DNA of 11,618 nt from Chloracidobacterium sp. UBA3360 (GTDB lineage Bacteria > Acidobacteriota > Blastocatellia > Pyrinomonadales > Pyrinomonadaceae): NCBI GenBank assembly GCA_002360555.1, contig DEQS01000068.1, positions 31,725 to 43,342 of the forward strand, in the 5' to 3' direction. A program made the translations under genes and the position numbers. Shown piece after piece: positions 1 through 7,071 of this stretch. The notes beneath the pieces are model-generated. The model saw only the letters and a list, made by a program, of their open reading frames with translations. It was not told the origin of the DNA and ran no database searches. Within the stretch, counting starts at the first letter, position 1, and every line of letters starts with the position of its first letter.

Positions 1-939
1 TGCCGCTTTCGTGTAAATATTTTCCAACAGCGAAACTCTTACTCGATCGTGATGCGCGTCATCCCTCACGAAATACCGAGTTTTGACTCGCTCCGTTTGC
101 CACCACAGCTCGCTGACATTGCCGAGATCCGCAATGGTGTTGTGCTCCTCACCGGACCTACAGGCTCAGGCAAAAGCTCGACGCTCGCCGCGATCATCGA
201 CCGCATCAACGAGACCAAGGCGTATCACATCGTCACTATCGAAGACCCGATCGAGTTTCTCCACAACCACAAAAAGAGCACCATCAACCAACGTGAGGTC
301 GGTGCCGACACAAAAGATTTTGCCTCAGCACTGCGTGCCGCACTGCGTCAGGCACCTAAGGTCATCCTCGTCGGCGAGATGCGTGACCTCGAAACGGCCG
401 AGATCGCGCTCGAAGCTGCGGAGACCGGCCACCTTGTGCTATCGACGCTCCACACCATTGACGCGTCAAAGACCATCGACCGCATCATCGGTCTATATCC
501 CAAAAACGAAGAGCGTGTCATTCGCACACGTCTCGCACAGACATTCCGCTACATCGTCTCTCAACGACTGATCCCGACCGCCGATGGCCGCGGCCGTATC
601 GCCGCCGTAGAGATCCTGCGTTCAAATCCGCGAACCCGCGAATACATTGAAAAAGGTGAGACCGAGGGCAAGACTCTACTCGACGCGATCCGCGATGGCG
701 AGATCGACGGTATGCAGGATTTTGATTCGGTGCTCAGAAAAATGATCGAACAGGGCCTGATCAAAATGGAAGACGGCTTGTCATTTGCGACAAATCAAAA
801 CAACCTGCTGCTCCAGCTCAAAGGCCTTTCCTCGACCGAAGATTACGTCAACGCCGGTAAGCCTGCCCCAATGCCAAAACCGATGGTCGAGGCTCCGCCG
901 CCAAAGAATCCGGATTCGGTACTCAGCATGATCGAATAA
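1..939 (+). CDS. pilT: PilT/PilU-family type IV pilus retraction ATPase (5' end outside window)
   Basis: This is a cytoplasmic hexameric ATPase of the secretion-ATPase superfamily that powers retraction of type IV pili (twitching, DNA uptake). The frame is open from base 1, and the first residues, RFRVNIFQQR, match the end of the N-terminal PAS-like domain of this family. The true start therefore lies upstream, and the in-frame GTG at 49 and ATG at 52 are internal. Counting visible residues, the Walker A motif GPTGSGKS is at 52-59 (bases 154-177), the Asp box EDPIEF at 81-86, Walker B VILVGE at 121-126, and the His box TGHLVLSTLHT ends near 152. The C-terminal stretch (MQDFDSVL, then NQNNLLLQLKG) resembles PilU more than PilT, so the symbol is a family-level label. 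A Pro-rich tail follows. The next gene starts 33 bases downstream on the same strand. I am sure of the family and unsure of the paralogue. Confidence 0.93.
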   Translation, partial: CRFRVNIFQQRNSYSIVMRVIPHEIPSFDSLRLPPQLADIAEIRNGVVLLTGPTGSGKSSTLAAIIDRINETKAYHIVTIEDPIEFLHNHKKSTINQREVGADTKDFASALRAALRQAPKVILVGEMRDLETAEIALEAAETGHLVLSTLHTIDASKTIDRIIGLYPKNEERVIRTRLAQTFRYIVSQRLIPTADGRGRIAAVEILRSNPRTREYIEKGETEGKTLLDAIRDGEIDGMQDFDSVLRKMIEQGLIKMEDGLSFATNQNNLLLQLKGLSSTEDYVNAGKPAPMPKPMVEAPPPKNPDSVLSMIE

Positions 940-950
940 CTACATACTAA

Positions 951-971
951 TCACCGTTCACTATTCACTAC
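951..971. repeat. short tandem heptamer tract (TCACYRT units)
   Basis: Three adjacent seven-base units, TCACCGT, TCACTAT and TCACTAC, fill most of the gap between the pilus ATPase stop and the next ATG. No inverted partner is visible. I list it because the short-unit tandem pattern resembles the longer repeats elsewhere in the window. On its own it could be chance. Confidence 0.4.
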
Positions 972-972
972 C

Positions 973-1704
973 ATGATAATCCGTTGCGATAATTGCTCTG
1001 TTTCCTTACAGTTAGACGAATCAAAGATCCCCAGTGGAAACTTTTCGGTTCGCTGTCCGCGTTGCCAAAATCTGTTGCGTGTCCAAAAAGATGCGTCCGG
1101 CAAGGGCCTCTCGACGGTCGATCAGTTGGCCGCCAATAAGCCTGCTGCGCCTACTGCCGACAGCCCAACCGATTTTGCCGCAAAGGAAAATGATATGCAG
1201 ATCAACAGCGCTCTCCGGTCGCTGATGAACGCTCTGCAGGCTGAAAAGACCGTTATAGAAAGCGACGACGATGGCGACGAAAAGCCGCGTCGGATATTGC
1301 TCTGCCTAGGTGAAAGGTCCGATGAGACGGCAAAGCTGCTCGCAAAATCGGGTTACAAGGTCTATGTTGCTCAGACTCCTGCTCAGGCGAACGAACGCCT
1401 TCGGGAGGGTAAGACCGAGATACTGATATTTTCACCGGATTTTGCCGCCGAGATGGGCGGTGCAGCGGTGATCCAGCAAAAAGCCAACGCTATGTATTCA
1501 TCAGAGCGGCGCCGACTGTTCCTGATTTCACTTGAAGAAGAGGGCACGACCATGAACGCCCACGACGGATTTTTGCGCAACCTCAACCTGATCGTAAACA
1601 CCAACGACATTGCGCAGTTGCCGCTGATACTCAATCGTTCACTGGGCGACTATAACGATCTCTACAACCATTTTAATAGGGCGTCAGGCCTGGCGTCGAT
1701 CTAA
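973..1704 (+). CDS. zinc-ribbon protein with receiver-like C-terminal domain
   Basis: The product is a 243-residue soluble protein. Residues 1-35 form an MJ0042-type zinc ribbon with C5-x2-C8 and C28-x2-C31. An Ala/Pro-rich linker and an acidic patch (ESDDDGDE, 96-103) follow. Residues about 107-225 show the alternating strand/helix pattern of a response-regulator receiver: strand RILLCLG, helix, strand KVYVAQ, helix, EILIFSPD, and RLFLISL. The acidic pair expected after the first strand is missing. The residue where the phospho-acceptor Asp normally sits, at the end of the EILIF strand, is not a clear Asp, so it may be a pseudo-receiver. The ATG at 973 has no obvious ribosome binding site and lies 33 bases after the pilus ATPase stop, so co-transcription is likely. 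A role in pilus or motility control is inferred from position only. It is convergent with holA. Confidence 0.8.
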   Translation: MIIRCDNCSVSLQLDESKIPSGNFSVRCPRCQNLLRVQKDASGKGLSTVDQLAANKPAAPTADSPTDFAAKENDMQINSALRSLMNALQAEKTVIESDDDGDEKPRRILLCLGERSDETAKLLAKSGYKVYVAQTPAQANERLREGKTEILIFSPDFAAEMGGAAVIQQKANAMYSSERRRLFLISLEEEGTTMNAHDGFLRNLNLIVNTNDIAQLPLILNRSLGDYNDLYNHFNRASGLASI

Positions 1705-1710
1705 CAATTG

Positions 1711-2754
1711 TTACAGCAGTGCGAGGTCACAGACGAGCATCTCGATCTGCAAACGTGCGCCCGCCGGTCCGCTGCCGCCGATCGACGTTTTTATGGCGAG
1801 GTCTGTTTTGGCTAGTTTTTGAATGGCCGAGACGAGCTTTTTCATCTCAACTCGCCGGGCGGTCGCAAGAAATGGCTCTTGGTCGTTGTAACGCAGCTTG
1901 ACCACATTCGCAACCTCGCGGCGGTCAACGCCACGCTCCATCATCTCTTTTGCCATCAGCAAACGGCGGTAATTGTATGCGATCAGCCCAAGCAGAGCCA
2001 GCGGCTCGGCTCCGTCATCGAGTATTTGTCTCAGCAAATTGATCGCGGATGAACGCCGTCCCGCGACAAGCTGTTTTGTCAGCTCAAAATTGTCAATCTC
2101 GCGGGTGTTTGGTACAAGCTCTTCGATCAGCTCGGCTGTCACGACTTTACCTGGCAGAACTGCCGTCGCGATCTTGCTTATTTCGTTATTCAGACGACAG
2201 ACATTTGGCCCGATGCGGTTGATAAAACTATTTAATGTCGCTCCGTCGATCTCGGCGCCGGATTTACGAAATTCGCTTCGTGCCCAATCAGCCAACTCAG
2301 CATCCTCAAGCGGTTTGAACTCAACCGCCGTCGTCTTATCACGCAGCAGCTTGCCCATTTTCCGTACGCCGTTGAGGTCGTCTGCAATAAATATTACGGT
2401 CGATGTCGGCGAAGGGTTGGCAAAATACGCGCTCAGCATCGCCTCGTGGTCTTCGATTATGGTGTCGCGATGGCCCGTCGCCGAAATGCGAATATCGGTG
2501 ATCCGGACGACCCGCCGCGCGGCCATCATCGGCAGTTGCTCGGCCACCCCGAGAGCCTGTTTTAGGTTGCTGTCAGCGTTCAGGCTAAACGAAGTATCGT
2601 TAAAATCACGAAAATCCCCTTCGGCAAAAGATAGGTCGGCGATGGTCTTTGCAGCCAAGTCACGCAGATAAGTCTCAGCGCCAAACAGCACATAAACGGG
2701 CGCGATCTCACGCTGTTTTAGCTGATTTCTAAGCTGTTCCCTCGACAAGACCAT
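1711..2754 (-). CDS. holA: DNA polymerase III subunit delta
   Basis: This is the clamp-loader wrench subunit, which opens the beta sliding clamp as part of the delta/delta-prime/gamma-tau complex in chromosome replication. It is 347 residues long, usual for the family. The N-terminal AAA+-like domain starts with PVYVLFGAETYL (19-30) and carries no Walker A motif, as expected for delta. The family-typical segment with RIGPNVCRLNNEISKIA lies at 180-196, followed by the collar-domain pattern EELVPNTREIDNFELTKQL (211-229) and EPLALLGLIAYNYRRLL (250-266). The start is the ATG at 2754-2752, with no strong ribosome binding site. It lies downstream of the lptE-like gene across a 103-base gap that holds an inverted repeat. 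The lptE-holA order is also seen in Enterobacteria. It is convergent with the zinc-ribbon gene, and the two stop codons are 6 bases apart. Confidence 0.93.
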   Translation of the reverse strand: MVLSREQLRNQLKQREIAPVYVLFGAETYLRDLAAKTIADLSFAEGDFRDFNDTSFSLNADSNLKQALGVAEQLPMMAARRVVRITDIRISATGHRDTIIEDHEAMLSAYFANPSPTSTVIFIADDLNGVRKMGKLLRDKTTAVEFKPLEDAELADWARSEFRKSGAEIDGATLNSFINRIGPNVCRLNNEISKIATAVLPGKVVTAELIEELVPNTREIDNFELTKQLVAGRRSSAINLLRQILDDGAEPLALLGLIAYNYRRLLMAKEMMERGVDRREVANVVKLRYNDQEPFLATARRVEMKKLVSAIQKLAKTDLAIKTSIGGSGPAGARLQIEMLVCDLALL

Positions 2755-2764
2755 AAGAAATTAT

Positions 2765-2846
2765 CCACTGATAAACACAGATAAGCCAAAGAACCTCACA
2801 CCTGACCAATACGTCCTGATCTGTGTCTATCTGTGCTTATCTGTGG
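2765..2846. repeat. imperfect inverted repeat of CACAGATAAR units
   Basis: The left arm at 2765-2786 pairs with the right arm at 2825-2846 at 18 of 22 positions, across a 38-base centre. Each arm consists of roughly ten-base tandem units reading CACAGATAAR (left) or YTTATCTGTG (right). A further partial unit extends the right arm outward on its left side to about 2818. The repeat fills most of the gap between the lptE-like stop and the holA start. Motifs of this type are, from memory, dispersed in many environmental bacterial genomes, but I cannot confirm copies here. Confidence 0.75.
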
Positions 2847-2857
2847 AGAAACCTCTT

Positions 2858-3409
2858 TCATTTCTTTTCTTCCTTTACACCGATGCCGTTGACGAAAGCG
2901 GAAACCGCCGCTTCGGCAAATGCCCTCGCCATGCGTTCGACGGCCGGATCTTCTTCGTTAAAGAATGACCGCGGGTCGTTTGTAAATTCAAATGAGTCAC
3001 GAAATGTAAAATTCTGATTGTCGTAGAGGATCGTATTGTTTCGCACATCGCGGATCGTTACGGCGGTCACGATCGTGACCTCATAGACGCGGGCACGGCC
3101 CTCGCTGTCGAGCAGTACACCCGAGAAAGCAAAATCACGGATCATGCCCTCGAGCACCGCATCGGCACCCGTACGGGAACCTTGCACTTTCAGCCCATTG
3201 CCGCGGCGGATGATCTCGCGACTGACAGCGTCGGTAAATCGCGATTCGATCTTATACCGCAGCCCCTTTGCCTCGAACTGAAACGCCGGAACCGCGATCG
3301 TCTTAACGTTTTTTGGCAAGCCCGAATTTGTCACGGGCTTATAGCACTCGGTGAAGCCCGAGACGAGAAATAGGGTAAACGCAAGCGGTAGGACTTTGAG
3401 ATATTTCAT
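2858..3409 (-). CDS. lptE: LptE-like LPS-assembly protein
   Basis: LptE plugs the LptD barrel and helps place lipopolysaccharide in the outer leaflet of the outer membrane. This 183-residue protein has a hydrophobic signal segment (about 4-20) and Cys22. The next part fits the family pattern: LPKNVKTIAVPAFQ (33-46), then a stretch like YKIESRFTDAVSREIIRRG, then ADAVLEGMI. In LptE this region is typically a Leu-Pro-x2-Ile/Val-x-Thr-Ile-Ala-Val-Pro-x-Phe strand followed by a helix and an ADAxLxG segment. The lipobox is poor: the residues before Cys22 are F-T-E instead of the usual L-[A/S]-[G/A]. The ATG overlaps the stop of the upstream membrane-protein gene by 4 bases (ATGA), which suggests translational coupling. 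holA lies downstream, a pairing known from E. coli, which supports the call. The assignment is good but not certain because LptE diverges strongly. Confidence 0.75.
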   Translation of the reverse strand: MKYLKVLPLAFTLFLVSGFTECYKPVTNSGLPKNVKTIAVPAFQFEAKGLRYKIESRFTDAVSREIIRRGNGLKVQGSRTGADAVLEGMIRDFAFSGVLLDSEGRARVYEVTIVTAVTIRDVRNNTILYDNQNFTFRDSFEFTNDPRSFFNEEDPAVERMARAFAEAAVSAFVNGIGVKEEKK

Positions 3410-4077
3410 TTTGTTGTGGCGTGAAAACCATCGGCTTTAATTCTAGAGCGGCGTACGGCAAAAACTCCGAGACAGATAAAGGCCAGTGTGAGCAGAACGC
3501 CGCCGACAACCGTCGCCCAAAACTCAGGCGTCTTTGGTTCAGTCGAATAGTATGAGCCCTGCGTGTTTCCGGCCGTATTACTGTTTTGGCTGCCTGTCAC
3601 AGGCGTCGCTTTTATGCCTTTCTCTGTATCCTTTTCCAGGCGGTAAACAGGATCTTTGGCACCCGCGGCCTCGGCATTCGGAACATCGCGGATAAAGCCA
3701 TGCTCAACCAATACTATTGTACCCGCTACTTTGTCGTCATAAATAGCCTGTTGCAAAGGGTTTAATCTCTGATCCGTCGCGGTTTCGCTTAAACCGATCA
3801 GCGCTTTTTTGGGAACGGCGAGAAACTTGCCGTTACGATACCAAGCTCCACCGCCCATAGATTCGATGGTCGTCAAGACGTCTTTTTTCAGAACATATTC
3901 TTTCAAATCGGCGCCGACCTTAATGAAAAAGCGATAGTCCGAAAAGTCGTCTTTAGGCTCGATCACGAGCTTTTGCGTGATCCGTTTGTAGCCCTTATCG
4001 GGCGGCACGTCAGCATACACGGCGGTAAAAAGCGATAGTGTTACAAGCGTTAAGGCAAAGGTCATCAGTATTTTCAT
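3406..4077 (-). CDS. unrecognised single-span membrane protein with signal peptide
   Basis: I do not recognise a family for this 223-residue protein. It has an N-terminal signal peptide (hydrophobic 3-20) with a likely cleavage site after V-Y-A at residue 22. An extracytoplasmic domain of about 130 residues follows. It contains DYRFFIKVGADLKEYVLKK (47-65) and a Gly-rich turn, SMGGGAWYRNGK (73-84). A low-complexity Ser/Asn/Gly/Thr linker spans about 155-183. One transmembrane helix (about 186-208) is followed by RRSR, giving a type I topology with a short cytoplasmic tail. The ATG at 4077 is preceded by AGGAG (4091-4087) at 9-base spacing and lies 1 base after the folP stop. The gene overlaps lptE by 4 bases. 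The position suggests envelope-related expression, but no function can be assigned. Confidence 0.8.
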   Translation of the reverse strand: MKILMTFALTLVTLSLFTAVYADVPPDKGYKRITQKLVIEPKDDFSDYRFFIKVGADLKEYVLKKDVLTTIESMGGGAWYRNGKFLAVPKKALIGLSETATDQRLNPLQQAIYDDKVAGTIVLVEHGFIRDVPNAEAAGAKDPVYRLEKDTEKGIKATPVTGSQNSNTAGNTQGSYYSTEPKTPEFWATVVGGVLLTLAFICLGVFAVRRSRIKADGFHATTK

Positions 4078-4078
4078 T

Positions 4079-4921
4079 TCATTTTACTCCTGAAATAGCT
4101 GCCGCAGTTTTTATCGCACTAACAGTTTCACGAACATCGTGAACACGTAAGATCTTTGCTCCATTGCGGATAGCGACCAGTGCTGTCGCAAGGCTCCCGC
4201 CTCTTCGTTCCGCCGGCGGAACATCGCCGAGGATACGCGTCAAAAACGATTTACGCGAGGTGCCGATCAGCATCGGATACGCCTTGAATTCGCTTACGAT
4301 TTTATCAAGTTTCGCCAGTAACTCTAAATTCTGCTCTTGCGTCTTACCAAACCCAATGCCCACATCGACGGCGATCTGTTCGCTGCGAACGCCCCGAGCC
4401 GTGGCAATATCGATAGAACGGTTGAGTCCGACTATGATTGCGGCAAAGACGTCATCGATGGGCGATTGTGTGTGCATAGACGCGAAATCTCCCCGCGAAT
4501 GCATCAGCACAAGCCCCGCATTTGTCCGGGCCGCAACATCCGCGATCCCTACATCAAACCTCAATCCTGAAATATCATTAATGATCTCAGCACCGGCATT
4601 GACCGCTGCGACAGCGACCTCTGATTTAGTCGTGTCGATCGAGACCGGCGTATCAAATCTTTTTGTGATCGCCTCGATCACCGGCACGACGCGCTTGATC
4701 TCGTCGTCAGCCGAAACTTGTCCGCTTCCGGGCCGTGTCGATTCGCCGCCGACATCGATGATATTGGCTCCGTCGGCGATCATCGCCTCGGCATGACGCA
4801 GGGCATTATCAATCGATAAAAACTCACCGCCGTCGGAAAAGCTATCCGGCGTGACGTTTAGTATGCCCATCACCAGCGGCTGCTCAAGCGATATTTTTCG
4901 ACGTGATGTCTGCCAGTACAT
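4079..4921 (-). CDS. folP: dihydropteroate synthase
   Basis: The enzyme condenses dihydropterin pyrophosphate with p-aminobenzoate to 7,8-dihydropteroate in folate synthesis. It is cytoplasmic, a TIM barrel, and the target of sulfonamides. At 280 residues it has the usual length. Visible motifs are MGILNVTPDSFSDGG (18-32), DVGGESTRP (56-64, pterin/pABA loop), PVSIDTTKSEV (92-102), EIINDISGL (112-120), DVGIGFGKT (186-194), the IGTSRKSF loop (219-226) and RVHDV (259-263). The usual LMHMRG segment reads LMHSRG here. The ATG at 4921 has no clear ribosome binding site. It lies 87 bases after the ftsH stop, beyond a terminator-like hairpin, so folP may be partly uncoupled from ftsH. Downstream it is 1 base from the membrane-protein ATG. 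Confidence 0.95.
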   Translation of the reverse strand: MYWQTSRRKISLEQPLVMGILNVTPDSFSDGGEFLSIDNALRHAEAMIADGANIIDVGGESTRPGSGQVSADDEIKRVVPVIEAITKRFDTPVSIDTTKSEVAVAAVNAGAEIINDISGLRFDVGIADVAARTNAGLVLMHSRGDFASMHTQSPIDDVFAAIIVGLNRSIDIATARGVRSEQIAVDVGIGFGKTQEQNLELLAKLDKIVSEFKAYPMLIGTSRKSFLTRILGDVPPAERRGGSLATALVAIRNGAKILRVHDVRETVSAIKTAAAISGVK

Positions 4922-4946
4922 AGGTCAATTAAACCGCGAAACGGGC

Positions 4947-4981
4947 AAAAGAAAAAGGATGAAGAGTTTTCATCTTCATCC
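4947..4981 (-). terminator. candidate intrinsic terminator after ftsH
   Basis: Read on the minus strand, the perfect 9-base stem GGATGAAGA/TCTTCATCC (4981-4973 with 4965-4957) encloses a 7-base loop and is followed at once by TTTTTCTTTT (4956-4947). The stem begins 26 bases after the ftsH stop. The U-tract ends 25 bases before the folP ATG, so it could terminate ftsH or attenuate read-through into folP. The stem is only modestly GC-rich and overlaps a tandem heptamer repeat, so its origin may be the repeat. Confidence 0.5.
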
Positions 4982-5000
4982 CTCATCCTTCATACCTCAT
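4957..5000. repeat. tandem ATGARGR heptamers with partial inverted arm
   Basis: On the minus strand, bases 5000-4973 read as four seven-base units: ATGAGGT, ATGAAGG, ATGAGGG and ATGAAGA. A shorter inverted arm at 4957-4965 folds back on the last unit and forms the hairpin also listed as a terminator. It sits in the ftsH-folP gap. Its design matches the other repeats here, but the left arm is short. Confidence 0.6.
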
Positions 5001-5007
5001 CGATTGC

Positions 5008-6927
5008 TTACGCCGCTACCGGATCATTACCCGTCATAGGCGGTAGGATCGGCCCTTTAATAGTCGCTGAATCTTCCGTCTCGGTTGAATTATCGTCATT
5101 ATTTGTCGATGACCTTTCAACCGGATCAAGAGGCAATCCTGCCATTACGCGACGGATCATCACGGCGTCGAGCGTCTCGTGTTCGAGCAATGCCTCCGCG
5201 AGGTTGATAAGCGAATCGCGGTTTTCCTTGATGATCTTTTCGGCACGCGCATATTGCTCAGCAATGATGCGTTTAACCTCTTGGTCGATCTTGATAGCCG
5301 TGTCTTCTGAATAATCGCGGTGCTGAGATATCTCACGCCCGAGGAAGATCTGCTCTTCCTTTTTGCCAAAGGTTAGCGGCCCGAGTTCGCTCATTCCGTA
5401 TTCGCAAACCATCGCACGGGCAACTTCGGTCGCTTTTTCGATGTCGTTTGCGGCACCGGTCGTGATGCTGCCGATAAATACATCCTCGGCGATACGTCCG
5501 CCCATGGCCATCGCGATCTGCCCAAGCAAATATTCTTTGGTCGCAGATAAGCGGTCTTTTTCCGGCAGGTACATCGTCACACCAAGCGCCATGCCGCGCG
5601 GGATGATCGTAACCTTATGGACCGGATCGACGTTTGGCACCTTGAGCCCGACCAGCGTGTGGCCCGCCTCGTGATAAGCCGTGATGCGTTTTTCCTCGTC
5701 AGAAATAACCATCGACTTACGCTCGGCTCCCATCATCACCTTATCTTTAGCGATCTCAAAATCGGCCATGCCGACGACTTTCTTATTGTAACGGGCAGCA
5801 TTCAGAGCCGCTTCGTTAACAATATTTGCGAGATCCGCACCAGTGAATCCCGGCGTTCCGCGTGCAATGACGTTGACGTCAACACCTTCATCAAGAGGTA
5901 TTTTCCGCGTGTGGACTTTCAGAATCCCCTCGCGGCCGCGAACGTCAGGACGTCCGACGACAACACGACGGTCAAATCGACCCGGACGAAGCAGCGCGGG
6001 ATCCAATACGTCAGGGCGGTTGGTCGAGGCAACTAGGATAACGCCGTCGTTCGACTCAAATCCGTCCATTTCGACGAGCAACTGATTAAGCGTCTGTTCG
6101 CGCTCATCGTGTCCGCCGCCCAAGCCCGCACCGCGATGGCGTCCGACAGCGTCGATCTCATCGATAAAGATGATGCACGGAGCGTTTTTCTTACCCTGTT
6201 CAAACAGGTCACGGACACGGCTTGCACCGACGCCGACAAACATCTCGACAAAATCCGATCCTGAGATCGAGAAAAACGGCACGTTCGCCTCGCCAGCAAT
6301 GGCTTTTGCAAGCAATGTCTTACCCGTTCCCGGAGGGCCCACCATCAGCACGCCCTTAGGGATCTTGCCACCAAGCTTTTGAAACTTTTGCGGGTCTTTT
6401 AGAAACTCGATGATCTCCTGCAGTTCTTCTTTGGCTTCGTCGACACCGGCAACGTCCTTAAACGTGACGCGTTTTTGCTGGTTGTTGAGCAGCTTTGCTT
6501 TTGACTTGCCAAACGACAAAGCCTTATTACCGCCGGCCTGCATCTGTCGCAGAGTGAAAGCTAAAAAGCCCATCAGCAAAACAAATGGCAGCAGCGATAT
6601 CAGCACCTGCCAGCCGAGCCCGGTTGACGGGGCTTCGAGCTTGATCGCGGTGTCAGTATCCTTTGCCGCGGCAAAGATCTGATCGCGTGTCGCATCACTC
6701 GTGTCGAGCTTTGCCGTAAATTTTACGTCGCTCTTGCTGACCAGCTCCAGAGTGTCCTGTTTTACAGTGACCTCTTTTATGTCTTTGTTTCTGATCTGCG
6801 TGAGAGCCGCGTCAAAAGATAGATCTTTTGTCAGCGGTGCTTGTTTTGACTGTAGATACCACACGAATACCAGAGCACTCGAAATGATCATCAGCCACAA
6901 TAAAACTTGTTTTCCCTTAGAACTCAA
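5008..6927 (-). CDS. ftsH: ATP-dependent zinc metalloprotease FtsH (TTG start)
   Basis: This membrane-anchored AAA+ protease forms hexamers facing the cytoplasm and degrades misfolded membrane proteins and regulatory substrates. It is 639 residues long, typical for FtsH. Transmembrane helix 1 is at about 8-25, a periplasmic domain spans about 30-103, and helix 2 is at about 106-126. The AAA+ domain has Walker A GPPGTGKT (197-204), the pore motif FVGVGASRVRDLF (230-242), Walker B IIFIDE (252-257) and the second region of homology TNRPDVLDPALLRPGRFDRR (302-321). The peptidase has HEAGH (419-423), with the third zinc ligand probably Asp495 in GAANDIEKAT. The start is TTG (6927-6925), chosen because GGAGG lies 7 bases upstream and because the next Met (residue 13) would cut helix 1. 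It has its own promoter candidate and lies between tilS and folP. Confidence 0.97.
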   Translation of the reverse strand: MSSKGKQVLLWLMIISSALVFVWYLQSKQAPLTKDLSFDAALTQIRNKDIKEVTVKQDTLELVSKSDVKFTAKLDTSDATRDQIFAAAKDTDTAIKLEAPSTGLGWQVLISLLPFVLLMGFLAFTLRQMQAGGNKALSFGKSKAKLLNNQQKRVTFKDVAGVDEAKEELQEIIEFLKDPQKFQKLGGKIPKGVLMVGPPGTGKTLLAKAIAGEANVPFFSISGSDFVEMFVGVGASRVRDLFEQGKKNAPCIIFIDEIDAVGRHRGAGLGGGHDEREQTLNQLLVEMDGFESNDGVILVASTNRPDVLDPALLRPGRFDRRVVVGRPDVRGREGILKVHTRKIPLDEGVDVNVIARGTPGFTGADLANIVNEAALNAARYNKKVVGMADFEIAKDKVMMGAERKSMVISDEEKRITAYHEAGHTLVGLKVPNVDPVHKVTIIPRGMALGVTMYLPEKDRLSATKEYLLGQIAMAMGGRIAEDVFIGSITTGAANDIEKATEVARAMVCEYGMSELGPLTFGKKEEQIFLGREISQHRDYSEDTAIKIDQEVKRIIAEQYARAEKIIKENRDSLINLAEALLEHETLDAVMIRRVMAGLPLDPVERSSTNNDDNSTETEDSATIKGPILPPMTGNDPVAA

Positions 6928-6934
6928 TTTATAG

Positions 6935-6939
6935 CCTCC
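6935..6939 (-). promoter_or_regulatory. ribosome binding site fixing the ftsH TTG start
   Basis: GGAGG on the minus strand, inside TGGAGG, lies 7 bases before the TTG at 6927. It is the best Shine-Dalgarno sequence in the minus-strand block and supports use of the rare start codon. Confidence 0.8.
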
Positions 6940-7042
6940 AAATCAACTTTCACCTGTCTAACTACCAGCCTTACTTTGATGAAAGCCGCTGCCGGGACGT
7001 TGTTCTTAAACGACGTGTCCCGTGTCATAACCCTAACCTTTG

Positions 7043-7071
7043 ATTCTAGTTGCGCGCTTCGTAATATTCAA
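7043..7071 (-). promoter_or_regulatory. sigma70-like promoter for ftsH
   Basis: Read on the minus strand, the -35 box TTGAAT (7071-7066; 4 of 6 consensus bases) and the -10 box TAGAAT (7048-7043; 5 of 6) are separated by exactly 17 bases. The expected transcript start near 7036 gives a leader of about 110 bases before the ftsH TTG. The -35 begins 2 bases beyond the tilS stop codon, so the promoter occupies the start of the gap. This is a prediction from consensus only. Confidence 0.55.

Noticed and set aside
49..54. GTG or ATG as the start of the pilus ATPase
   Set aside because: The frame is open to base 1, and the upstream residues RFRVNIFQQ match the conserved N-terminal domain end, so the gene begins outside the window.
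83..571. 162-residue frame inside the pilus ATPase region
   Set aside because: Arg/Ser-rich out-of-frame shadow of the ATPase.
1973..2671. 232-residue open frame on the plus strand opposite holA
   Set aside because: Ser/Arg/Leu-rich composition typical of an antisense shadow; holA on the other strand has clear family motifs.
4164..4796. 210-residue open frame opposite folP
   Set aside because: No recognisable motif or ribosome binding site, and folP covers it with full conserved motifs.
7029..7039. Telomere-like TTAGGG motif on the minus strand
   Set aside because: A single short occurrence within the ftsH leader; chance match.
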